A DNA stretch of 64,000 bases from Lentzea albidocapillata (GTDB lineage: Bacteria; Actinomycetota; Actinomycetes; Mycobacteriales; Pseudonocardiaceae). This document shows positions 23,478-31,551 of the stretch, one piece after another. Below the pieces are notes generated by a model. It was not told the DNA's origin. It worked only from the letters and a program-made list of their open reading frames with translations, and made no database searches. The DNA is taken from the NCBI RefSeq assembly GCF_000719115.1, contig NZ_JOEA01000017.1, positions 248,001 to 312,000 of the forward strand, in the 5' to 3' direction. The stretch's first letter is position 1. The number at the start of each line of letters is the position of its first letter. A program made the translations under genes and the position numbers.

Positions 23478-23924
23478 GTGAAGATCACAATCAGGCGGGC
23501 GGTGGCCGCCGATGTCCACCCGATCGTGGCAATGCTGGCCGACGACCCGCTCGGCGCGCAGCGGGAGAAACCCGGCGATCCGGCCTACCTGAAGGCGTTC
23601 GAGGTGATCGACGCCGACCCGCACCAGCACCTGGCCGTGGCCGATGCCGGCGGCGAGGTCGTGGGCACGCTGCAACTGACGTTCACGGCGGGCCTGTCAC
23701 GCCTGGGCATGACCCGCGCGACCGTGGAGGCCGTGCGGGTCCGCTCCGACCAGCGCGGCAACGGCCTCGGCGAACACCTCGTCAGGTGGGCGATCGACGA
23801 GGCGCGCGCACGCGGTTGCGGCATGGTGCAGCTGACGACGGACGCGGCACGAGCGGACGCGCACCGGTTCTACGAACGGCTCGGGTTCACCGCATCGCAC
23901 GTGGGGATGAAGCTCGCGCTCTAG
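23478..23924 (+). CDS. GNAT-family N-acetyltransferase
   Basis: 148 residues with a single GNAT domain: KITIRRAVAADVHPIVAML start, VEAVRVRSDQRGNGLGEHLVRWAIDEARARG (acetyl-CoA pyrophosphate loop R/QxxGxG/A), and LTTDAARADAHRFYERLGF. GTG 23478 has GGGGAG 4-5 nt upstream. Similar stand-alone GNATs acetylate antibiotics, polyamines or protein N-termini; no substrate can be chosen. The stop codon is inside the left arm of a long inverted repeat shared with the coaD end. Confidence 0.88.
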   Translation: MKITIRRAVAADVHPIVAMLADDPLGAQREKPGDPAYLKAFEVIDADPHQHLAVADAGGEVVGTLQLTFTAGLSRLGMTRATVEAVRVRSDQRGNGLGEHLVRWAIDEARARGCGMVQLTTDAARADAHRFYERLGFTASHVGMKLAL

Positions 23925-24026
23925 TGGCGCGACCCGGAACGTCGGCGAGGTAATCCACGCTCAGCAGGGCGCCTCGCGGCGTCTGACCGCGAATTCCCCC
24001 GGCAACGTTCCGGGCCACGCCACTAG
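23921..24026. repeat. Long inverted repeat between convergent GNAT and coaD
   Basis: 22-nt arms at 23921-23942 and 24005-24026 (CTAGTGGCG... and complement) match at 20 of 22 positions and each contains the stop codon of the flanking gene. The 62-bp spacer includes a 19-bp sequence (23962-23980) repeated exactly at 52196-52214. Likely a bidirectional terminator built on a repeat insertion. Confidence 0.7.
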
Positions 24027-24505
24027 CGGGTCTCGGCGAGGCGCTGCTGCAGACGCTGCTCGATGGACGCGGGCAGCAGCGTCGAGACGTCGCCACCGTA
24101 CGTAGCGACCTCCTTGACCAGCGAGGACGCCAGGTAGGAGTACTGCGGGCTGGCCTGCATGAACAGCGTGTCGACGCCGGTGAGCTGGTGGTTCATCTGC
24201 GCCATCTGCAGCTCGTAGTCATAGTCGCTGACCGCGCGCAGGCCCTTCACGATGGCCTTGATGTTGTTCTCGCGGCAGTAGTCGACCAACAGGCCGTGCC
24301 AGGAGTCCACGCGCACGTTGTCCCACTGCGCCGTGACCTCGCGCAGCATCTCCTGCCGCTCCTCAACGTCGAACAAGGTGCGCTTGTTCTTGTTGATGAG
24401 CACAGCGACGACAACCTCTTCGAAGAGGTGCGCGGCTCTCCCGATGATGTCCAGGTGACCGTTGGTTACCGGGTCGTAGGAGCCGGGGTACACGGCACGC
24501 GTCAT
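24023..24505 (-). CDS. coaD: Pantetheine-phosphate adenylyltransferase
   Basis: Fourth enzyme of CoA synthesis; transfers AMP to 4'-phosphopantetheine. The 160-residue protein begins MTRAVYPGSYDPVTNGHLDII with the TxxGH nucleotidyltransferase motif (TNGH), and has KNKRTLFDVEER, VKGLRAVSDYDYELQMAQMN and SASSLVKEVATYGGDVS-like C-terminal signature (SSLVKE). Start ATG 24505; longer frames only add non-family sequence. It follows rsmD by ~53 bp in the usual rsmD-coaD order. Confidence 0.97.
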   Translation of the reverse strand: MTRAVYPGSYDPVTNGHLDIIGRAAHLFEEVVVAVLINKNKRTLFDVEERQEMLREVTAQWDNVRVDSWHGLLVDYCRENNIKAIVKGLRAVSDYDYELQMAQMNHQLTGVDTLFMQASPQYSYLASSLVKEVATYGGDVSTLLPASIEQRLQQRLAETR

Positions 24506-24558
24506 GAGCCGGACGTTAGCACCCGATCGGACGCCTCCAGGCGTGTCCGTGGTTCTCG

Positions 24559-25113
24559 TCACCCATCAGCACGCACCTGAGCCCAATACACGGCCGTGTC
24601 CCCATAACGCTTGGCACGCAAGGATTCCACCTCTTCAGGCCACGCTGGTTCGCCACTTCGCGAAGCACGTTCCACGATCAAGATGGCGTCCGCAGTGAGC
24701 CTGGGCACGATCCCTTTGAGCACCTTGGCGAGCTCGTCGTCACCCACGGCGTACGGCGGATCGGCGAACACGACGTCGAACTTCTCCCCCTCGGCCATGA
24801 CGTAAGCCTCAGCCGTGCGGTTGGCGATGGTCGTGTTCGCGAACCCAAGCTCCTTGGCGTTGCCTTTGAGCACGTCAGCGGCCCGCTTGTCCGACTCGAC
24901 GAACGTCGCGTGCTCAGCGCCCCTGCTCAGCGCCTCCAGCCCCAGCGCCCCCGACCCGGCGTACAGGTCGAGCACCCGCACGCCGTCGAGGTCGATCAAC
25001 GCCTCGAGTGAGCTGAACAACGCCTCCCGCACCCGGTCGGACGTGGGCCGCGTGCCCTGGGGCGGAACCTTGAGCCTGCGGCCTCCCGCCGTCCCGGCAA
25101 CGATTCGTGTCAC
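24559..25113 (-). CDS. rsmD: 16S rRNA (guanine966-N2)-methyltransferase
   Basis: 184 residues. Starts TRIVAGTAGGRRLKVPPQGTRPTSDRVREALFSSL, the RsmD signature; SAM-binding DLYAGSGALGLEALSRGA and the catalytic N-6 methyltransferase-type motif DPPY are present. It methylates G966 of 16S rRNA. Placed directly upstream of coaD, as in most bacteria. Confidence 0.96.
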   Translation of the reverse strand: MTRIVAGTAGGRRLKVPPQGTRPTSDRVREALFSSLEALIDLDGVRVLDLYAGSGALGLEALSRGAEHATFVESDKRAADVLKGNAKELGFANTTIANRTAEAYVMAEGEKFDVVFADPPYAVGDDELAKVLKGIVPRLTADAILIVERASRSGEPAWPEEVESLRAKRYGDTAVYWAQVRADG

Positions 25114-25143
25114 CCGGCCATCGTCCCAGGTGCGTCCGGTGCG

Positions 25144-26217
25144 TCAGGCGAGCGCCTGCCACCAGCCGTCGACCTCGGTCGGCTTGTCGACGTCCACCCG
25201 CTCGCCGGGCCTCGGCACCGCGAGCTCCACCCCGCGCGCCTTGGCCTCCCGCCAGATGCGGTCGATCGGCTCACCCCACGGGTGGAATCCGAGGTTGAAC
25301 GTCGCCCAGTGCACCGGGATCAACAGCCCGCCGCCGACGTCGTCGAACGCCTGGACGCCGTCCTCGGGCGTCATGTGGATGTCCGGCCAGGCGTCGTCGT
25401 ACGCACCGACCTGCATCAGCACCGCGTCGAACGGGCCGTGCGCCGCACCGATCGCCTTGTACCCCTCGAAATACCCGGTGTCCCCGCTGTAGAACACCGA
25501 ACGCGAACCGCGCTTGATCACCCAAGAGGCCCACAACGTGACGTTGCGCTGCACCGAACGCCCGGAGAAGTGCTGAGCCGCGGTGCAGGTGAGGGTGAAG
25601 CCGTCCACGGAGTGCGACTCGTCCCAGTCCAGCTCGACGATCCGCGACGCGGGCACGTCCCACCGGGCCAGGTGCGCACCGAGTCCCAACGGCACGACGA
25701 ACACCGCGGACGTGCTCGACGTCAACGCCTGGACGGTCTGCATGTCGAGGTGGTCGTAGTGGTCGTGTGAGATCACCACGGCGCTCACAGCGGGCAGATC
25801 CGACAACTGGTGCGGAACCGGGTGCAGCCGCTTGGGGCCGACGCGCACGGAGGGCGAGACGCGGTCGCTCCACACAGGATCGACGAGCACCGCGGCGCCG
25901 TCGATCTCGATCAGTGCGGAAGCGTGGCCGTACCAGGTGATGTGCAGGCCCTCGGACACCGGTGCGGCGGGTCCCACGAGCGGGACCGCGACGGACGGCT
26001 TGCGGTCCTCGCTGCCGAAGACGAAGTCGCGGATGGAGAAGGAGTCGCGGTCAGGGACCGTGCGGACTTCCTTGTCGTTGTGGAACTTCCCGTCGCGGTA
26101 GCGCGGTGATCGCGCCATCCGGATCGGGTCGGGCTTGCCGCCCAGTTGCTTCGGCACGTCCTTGAGCGCCCATGCCACCCCTGCCAGGCCGAGCAGGCCG
26201 GCCAACGCCTTCTTCAT
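25144..26217 (-). CDS. MBL-fold metal-dependent hydrolase (NAPE-PLD/RomA type)
   Basis: About 357 residues. A hydrophobic N-terminus (KKALAGLLGLAGVAWAL) suggests membrane association. The metallo-beta-lactamase core has ITWYGHASALIEIDG, VLVDPVWSDRVSPS, the metal motif SHDHYDHLD, SGDTGYFEGYK and the late H in VHWATFNLGFHPWGEP. The D-P-V/W and HWATFNLGFHPW motifs resemble N-acylphosphatidylethanolamine phospholipase D and RomA proteins, so a phospholipid or lipid-amide substrate is possible but not shown. Start at ATG 26217 with GAAGAGGG upstream. Confidence 0.85.
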   Translation of the reverse strand: MKKALAGLLGLAGVAWALKDVPKQLGGKPDPIRMARSPRYRDGKFHNDKEVRTVPDRDSFSIRDFVFGSEDRKPSVAVPLVGPAAPVSEGLHITWYGHASALIEIDGAAVLVDPVWSDRVSPSVRVGPKRLHPVPHQLSDLPAVSAVVISHDHYDHLDMQTVQALTSSTSAVFVVPLGLGAHLARWDVPASRIVELDWDESHSVDGFTLTCTAAQHFSGRSVQRNVTLWASWVIKRGSRSVFYSGDTGYFEGYKAIGAAHGPFDAVLMQVGAYDDAWPDIHMTPEDGVQAFDDVGGGLLIPVHWATFNLGFHPWGEPIDRIWREAKARGVELAVPRPGERVDVDKPTEVDGWWQALA

Positions 26218-26296
26218 GATGCGAATCCCTCTTCCCTGTCCCCGTGACCGGTGCAACGCAGGGAATCGTCGTGGAGTTCCGCACTCCTCGCACCAC

Positions 26297-26332
26297 GAAG
26301 GGCCCGGTCTCGACGACGAGACCGGGCCCTTC
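26297..26332. terminator. Terminator downstream of pyc
   Basis: Perfect 16-bp arms GAAGGGCCCGGTCTCG (26297-26312) and complement (26317-26332), loop ACGA, 12 bp after the pyc stop on the minus strand and before the next same-strand gene. Confidence 0.9.
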
Positions 26333-26344
26333 GGGATCAACGAC

Positions 26345-29300
26345 TTACTCCAGGACGATCAGGAGGTCGCCGCCTTCGACCTGCTGGGCGCCACGCAACG
26401 CAAGGCGCCCGACGACACCGGCCTTCGGGGCGGTGATCGCGGCCTCCATCTTCATGGCCTCGATCGTCGCGACGGTCTGACCGGCGTCGACCTGGTCGCC
26501 CTCGGCCACCGTCGCCGTCACCACGCCGGCGAACGGGGCCGCCACGTGGTTCGGGTTCGAGCGGTCGGCCTTCTCGGCGGCCGGGATGTCGGCGGCCACC
26601 GAAAGGTCGCGGACCTGGATCGGGCGCATCTGGCCGTTCAGGGTCGCCATGACCGTGCGGATACCCCGCGCGTCGGCCTCGGAGATCGCTTCCAGGCCGA
26701 TCAGCAGCCGCACACCCGGCTCCAGGTCGACGGAGTACTCCTCGCCCGGACGCAGGCCGTAGAAGAAGTCCTTGGAGCGCAACACCGACGTGTCGCCGTA
26801 GGCGTCACGGTGCGTGCGGAACTCCTTGGTGGGACCGGGGAACAGCAGCCTGTTCAACGTCGCCCGCCGGTCGTCGACGAGACCCGCCTCGTCCTCGGCG
26901 GAGAGCTCCTCGACCGGCTTCGGCGCGGGACGACCGGCCAGCGCCTTGCTGCGGAACGGCTCCGGCCAGCCACCGGGCGGGTCGCCCAGTTCGCCGTGCA
27001 GGAAGCCGATCACCGACGCCGGGATGTCGAACTTGCCGGGGTCCGCCTCGAAGTCCTTGGGCGAGACGCCCGCGCCCACGAGGTGCAGCGCGAGGTCGCC
27101 GACGACCTTGGACGACGGCGTCACCTTCACGAGGTGGCCGAGCATGCGGTCGGCGGCCGCGTACATCGACTCGATCTCCTCGAACTTCTCACCGAGGCCG
27201 AGCGCGACGGCCTGGGTGCGCAGGTTCGAGAGCTGACCACCGGGGATCTCGTGGTGGTAGACGCGGCCGGTCGGGCCGGGGATGCCGGACTCGAACGGCG
27301 CGTAGATCTTGCGCACCGACTCCCAGTACGGCTCCAGGTCGCAGACGTTCTGCAGGTCGAGGCCGGTGGAGTGCCCGGTGTGGTCGGTCAGCGCCACGAT
27401 CGACGACAGCGGCGGCTGCGACGTCGTGCCCGCCATCGACGCGGTCGCGCCGTCGATCGCGTCCACGCCCGCCTGGATCGCCGCGAGGTACGTCGCCAGC
27501 TGGCCACCCGCCGTGTCGTGCGTGTGGAGGTGGACCGGGACGTCGAACTCCTTGCGCAGCGCGGTGATCAGGCGCGACGCGGCCGGAGCACGCAGGAGCC
27601 CGGCCATGTCCTTGACGCACAGGACGTGCGCGCCGGCGCCGACGATCTGTTCCGCCAGCTTCAGGTAGTAGTCCAGTGTGTACAGACGTTCGTCCGGGTT
27701 GGACAGATCGCTCGTGTAGCAGAGCGCGACCTCGGCGACCGCCGTCCCGGTCTCGCGCACGGCCTCGATCGCCGGGCGCATCTGCTCGACGTCGTTCAGC
27801 GCGTCGAAGATCCGGAAGATGTCGATGCCGGTGTTCGTCGCCTCCTGCACGAACGCCTTGGTGACCGCCTCCGGGTACGGCGTGTAGCCGACCGTGTTGC
27901 GGCCGCGCAGCAGCATCTGCAGGTTGATGTTCGGCACGGCCTCGCGCAACGACGCGAGCCGCTCCCACGGGTCCTCCGCGAGGAACCGCAGCGCCACGTC
28001 GTAGGTCGCGCCGCCCCAGCACTCCAGGGACAGCAGCTCCGGCGTCATGCGCGCGACGTGCGGCGCGACGGCGAGCAGGTCCTTGGTGCGTACTCGGGTG
28101 GCGAGCAGCGACTGGTGGGCGTCGCGGAACGTCGTGTCGGTGACGCCGACGGCCTTGCTCTCCCGCATCCACCGCGCGAAGCCCTCGGGACCGAGCTCGA
28201 CCAGCTTCTGCTTGGACCCGGCGGGCGGTTCGGCGTTGAGGTCGATGACCGGCAGCTTCTCGCGCGGGTCGACCGCGGTCGGGCGGGTGCCGTTCGGGTG
28301 GTTGACCGTGACGTCGGCGAGGTAGGTCAGCAGGCGCGTGCCGCGGTCGGCCGAGTGGCGCGCCGTCAGCAGGTGCGGGCGCTTCTCGATGAATGACGTG
28401 GTGACCCGGCCCTCGTAGAAGTCCGGGTCGTCCAGAACCGCCTGCAGGAACGGGATGTTCGTGGAGACACCGCGAATGCGGAACTCCGCGATCGCCCGGC
28501 GCGCACGGGCGACGGCGAGCTCGAAGTTGCGGCCGCGGCACGTCAGCTTCACGAGCATCGAGTCGAAGTGCGCGCTGATGGCCATGCCCGCGCCCGCCGT
28601 GCCGCCGTCGAGGCGGATGCCGGAACCACCCGGCGAGCGGTAGGCGCTGATCGTGCCGGTGTCCGGGCGGAAGCCGTTGGCCGGGTCCTCCGTGGTGATA
28701 CGGCACTGCAGCGCCGCGCCGCGCAGCTGGACGGTCTCCTGGGACAGGCCCAGGTCCTCCAGCGTCTCGCCGGACGCGATGCGCATCTGCGACTGCACCA
28801 GGTCGACGTCGGTCACCTCTTCCGTGACCGTGTGCTCGACCTGGATGCGCGGGTTCATCTCGATGAAGACGTAGTGGCCCTGCGGGTCGAGCAGGAACTC
28901 CACGGTGCCGGCGTTGCGGTAGCCGATGTGCCGCGCGAACTTCACCGCGTCGGCGCAGATGCGGTCGCGCAGCTCGGGCGCGAGGTTCGGCGCGGGCGCG
29001 ATCTCGATGACCTTCTGGTGGCGCCGCTGCACGGAGCAGTCGCGCTCGAAGAGGTGGATCACGTTGCCCTGGCCGTCGGCGAGGATCTGCACCTCGATGT
29101 GGCGCGGTTCGACCACGGCCTGCTCGAGGAACACGGTCGGGTCGCCGAACGCCGACTCCGCCTCGCGCGACGCCGCCTCCAGCGCCTCACGCAGCGCGGC
29201 CGGTTCGTCGACCTTGCGCATGCCCCGGCCACCACCACCGGCGACGGCCTTCACGAAGACCGGGAAGCGCATGGTCTTCGACGCTTCGAGCAGCTCGTCG

Positions 29301-29722
29301 ACGTTCGACGACGGCTCGCTCGACTCCAGCACCGGCAGCCCGGCCTCGCGGGCGGCGGCGATGGCGCGCGCCTTGTTGCCCGTCAGCTCCAGCACCTCGG
29401 CGACGGGGCCGACGAACGTAAGACCAGCCTCACGGCACGCCATCGCGAGTTCCGGGTTCTCCGACAGGAAGCCGTAACCGGGGTAGATCGCGTCGGCGCC
29501 GGCCTTGCGCGCGGCCTTGATGATCTCTTCGACGGAGAGGTAGGCGCGGACGGGATGTCCGGGCTCGCCGATCTCGTAGGACTCGTCCGCCTTCAACCGG
29601 TGCAGCGAGTTCCGGTCCTCGTGAGGAAAGACGGCGACCGTTCCCGCGCCTAGTTCGTAGGCGGCGCGGAACGCGCGAATCGCGATCTCGCCGCGGTTGG
29701 CGACAAGAACCTTGCGGAACAT
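26345..29722 (-). CDS. pyc: Pyruvate carboxylase
   Basis: Single-chain 1125-residue anaplerotic enzyme that makes oxaloacetate from pyruvate and bicarbonate with ATP and biotin. Domains in order: biotin carboxylase (FRKVLVANRGEIAIRAFRAAYELG, ATP-grasp AGGGGRGMRKV, EMNPRIQVEHTVTEEVT); carboxyltransferase with TFRDAHQSLLATRVRTKD and the metal-binding HTHDTAGGQ; C-terminal biotinyl domain with EAMKMEA, biotinyl Lys at about residue 1091. All parts intact. ATG 29722. In mycobacteria pca lies near rsmD-coaD, as here. Confidence 0.98.
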   Translation of the reverse strand: MFRKVLVANRGEIAIRAFRAAYELGAGTVAVFPHEDRNSLHRLKADESYEIGEPGHPVRAYLSVEEIIKAARKAGADAIYPGYGFLSENPELAMACREAGLTFVGPVAEVLELTGNKARAIAAAREAGLPVLESSEPSSNVDELLEASKTMRFPVFVKAVAGGGGRGMRKVDEPAALREALEAASREAESAFGDPTVFLEQAVVEPRHIEVQILADGQGNVIHLFERDCSVQRRHQKVIEIAPAPNLAPELRDRICADAVKFARHIGYRNAGTVEFLLDPQGHYVFIEMNPRIQVEHTVTEEVTDVDLVQSQMRIASGETLEDLGLSQETVQLRGAALQCRITTEDPANGFRPDTGTISAYRSPGGSGIRLDGGTAGAGMAISAHFDSMLVKLTCRGRNFELAVARARRAIAEFRIRGVSTNIPFLQAVLDDPDFYEGRVTTSFIEKRPHLLTARHSADRGTRLLTYLADVTVNHPNGTRPTAVDPREKLPVIDLNAEPPAGSKQKLVELGPEGFARWMRESKAVGVTDTTFRDAHQSLLATRVRTKDLLAVAPHVARMTPELLSLECWGGATYDVALRFLAEDPWERLASLREAVPNINLQMLLRGRNTVGYTPYPEAVTKAFVQEATNTGIDIFRIFDALNDVEQMRPAIEAVRETGTAVAEVALCYTSDLSNPDERLYTLDYYLKLAEQIVGAGAHVLCVKDMAGLLRAPAASRLITALRKEFDVPVHLHTHDTAGGQLATYLAAIQAGVDAIDGATASMAGTTSQPPLSSIVALTDHTGHSTGLDLQNVCDLEPYWESVRKIYAPFESGIPGPTGRVYHHEIPGGQLSNLRTQAVALGLGEKFEEIESMYAAADRMLGHLVKVTPSSKVVGDLALHLVGAGVSPKDFEADPGKFDIPASVIGFLHGELGDPPGGWPEPFRSKALAGRPAPKPVEELSAEDEAGLVDDRRATLNRLLFPGPTKEFRTHRDAYGDTSVLRSKDFFYGLRPGEEYSVDLEPGVRLLIGLEAISEADARGIRTVMATLNGQMRPIQVRDLSVAADIPAAEKADRSNPNHVAAPFAGVVTATVAEGDQVDAGQTVATIEAMKMEAAITAPKAGVVGRLALRGAQQVEGGDLLIVLE

Positions 29723-29944
29723 CCGTGCCCTCCCGGTGTTACTCGGCAGCCATCAGTCGTGGCACGTTACCGTGCGACTCTTGCCTGTTGGGAGGACCGT
29801 CCCACGTGATGGGTGTCATCCTGATCGGTCTTGTTCACCCGGATTCTCGCGTGGTGAGAGCAAAGTGGATACCCACCACCCGGTCAGACTGCGGCCGGTA
29901 GTGGGTTTAACCAGATCGAGTGACGATCTTCGCGACTATCTCGG

Positions 29945-29950
29945 TAGGGT
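29945..29950 (+). promoter_or_regulatory. -10 box of a leaderless promoter
   Basis: TAGGGT ends 7 nt before ATG 29958, so the transcript would start at the A of the start codon. A weak -35-like GTGACG lies ~19 nt upstream. Leaderless mRNAs are frequent in actinobacteria. Confidence 0.4.
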
Positions 29951-29957
29951 GAGCCAT

Positions 29958-31286
29958 ATGGCCGGGGCTGATGGAGCCGGGCAGCCTACTGCCCGCACAC
30001 CGCATTTCGACGTTGTCCTTCGTGGTTACAACCAGCGACAGGTGAACGAACGAGTCACCCGCTTGGAGTTCGACCTCAAGAACTCGAACCGCGCCCGCGA
30101 CGCGGCCGCCGCGCAGGTGGGAGAGCTCACCAAGCTCCTGAACTCGATGCGCGCGGACCTCGACAAGAGCAAGATCCAGCTCCAGAACCTCGCCACCAGT
30201 CCAGTGAGCGCATCGAACGTCACCGAGCGTGTCCGCGTGATGATGAGCCTGGCCGAGGAAGAGATCGCGGACATCCGCAAGGACGCCCTCGACAAGGCCG
30301 CCGCGACGCGGGGTGAGGCCGAGAAGTGGGCGGCCGGCCAGCGCGAGGCACACCAGCGCCTGCTCGCCGAGACCGAGGCGCGCCGCAAGCAGCTCGAGGT
30401 GAACTACCAGCAGCGCCACGCCGAGCTCGACCAGCAGACCGCCGGCCGCAGGTCGGAGCTGGAGGCGGAGCACGCGTCGTTGCAGGCGAAGCTCGGCGCC
30501 GAGCACGAGGCCCTGGTCGCGGAGGTGCGCGCGAACGGTGAGCACCTCGCCGCCGAGTTCGAGAAGAAGTCGGCCGACCTGGACGCCCACCGCGTCGAGC
30601 TGGACGCCAAGTACAAGGCGTACCACGACGAGCTGGACAAGGAGTACGACAGCCTCAAGGCGACGCTGACCGCGGAGCACCAGAAGCTGATGGCGGACGC
30701 GCGGGCCGAGGCCGAGCGGATCGCCGCCGACGCGGAGGCCAAGCGGACCGCGGCGCTGCAGAAGCTCGACAGCGAACTCCAGGCCAAGCAGGAGGAGGCC
30801 GCGAAGGTCCTCTCCGACCTCGAAGCCGAGACGATCGCGCGCGCCGAGAAGACCACCACCGAGGCGTCCACGAAGGCCGTCGCCCTGGTCAGTGCCGCGG
30901 AGGAGAAGGCGGCGACGACCCTGCGCGAGTCCGAGGACATGGCCGAGACCACCGTGCGCGAGGCCGGCGAGAAGGCCGTCACGCTCGTCCGCGACGCCGA
31001 GACCCGGACGTCGGCGCTGGTGCGCGAAGCCGAGGAGAAGTCGGCCGCGGCCGTCGCCGAGGCGGACCAGCGCGCGGCCGCCGCAGCCGAGAAGGAGTCG
31101 TCGCTTCGTTCGGCGCACGACAACCTCGCGACGCAGTTCCACGCCGCACAGGCGGCGGTGGAGGCGGCGATGTCGGTGCTCAAGCCGCTGGAGGACGTGA
31201 ACGGCGACGACGAGCCCGTCGTGCCTGCCGTGCCTTCCGGTGAGCAGAAGACCGAGCAGCTGCCGAAGCCGCGCCAGAAGGACTGA
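29958..31286 (+). CDS. DivIVA-domain coiled-coil protein (apical-growth/scaffold type)
   Basis: 442 residues. The head, FDVVLRGYNQRQVNERVTRLEFDLKNSNRARDAA, matches the DivIVA membrane-curvature domain (FxxxxRGYxxxQVxxxL). About 350 residues of nearly continuous coiled coil follow, dominated by Ala, Glu, Lys and Arg with repeated AxEKAxT/LVRxAE units near the C-terminus, and a short acidic/basic tail. Such proteins are similar to Streptomyces Scy/FilP/DivIVA-like scaffolds but this one cannot be assigned precisely. ATG 29958 directly follows a -10-like box; GTG 29949 would add three residues. Confidence 0.82.
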   Translation: MAGADGAGQPTARTPHFDVVLRGYNQRQVNERVTRLEFDLKNSNRARDAAAAQVGELTKLLNSMRADLDKSKIQLQNLATSPVSASNVTERVRVMMSLAEEEIADIRKDALDKAAATRGEAEKWAAGQREAHQRLLAETEARRKQLEVNYQQRHAELDQQTAGRRSELEAEHASLQAKLGAEHEALVAEVRANGEHLAAEFEKKSADLDAHRVELDAKYKAYHDELDKEYDSLKATLTAEHQKLMADARAEAERIAADAEAKRTAALQKLDSELQAKQEEAAKVLSDLEAETIARAEKTTTEASTKAVALVSAAEEKAATTLRESEDMAETTVREAGEKAVTLVRDAETRTSALVREAEEKSAAAVAEADQRAAAAAEKESSLRSAHDNLATQFHAAQAAVEAAMSVLKPLEDVNGDDEPVVPAVPSGEQKTEQLPKPRQKD

Positions 31287-31298
31287 GTTCTGTCCGGG

Positions 31299-31347
31299 GA
31301 ACGGCGGCAGGCTGCTCGTGGCCCAGCTCGTGTGGCAGCCGCCGTTC
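31299..31347. terminator. Terminator candidate after the coiled-coil gene
   Basis: 10-bp arms GAACGGCGGC (31299-31308) and GCCGCCGTTC (31338-31347) with a 29-nt loop, 13 bp after the stop. The remaining ~200 bp to the next gene show no other feature I can support. Confidence 0.5.
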
Positions 31348-31551
31348 GCCGCGAAGCCTCGGCGCTGAAGGCGTGCCAGTCACACATCGGGCGACGGTCA
31401 GTCGGCCGCAAGCCGCTCTGTCCCCCATGAGGACTACAGGACAGTGTCCACGCCAAGGGGATTCGTTGCATCGCGGTCTTCCATAGGTTTTTGGCGGCGG
31501 CGTCAGTGCGTCGCGGTACGCCGAGAACCGAGGTCAAGGACGTTGAAGACG

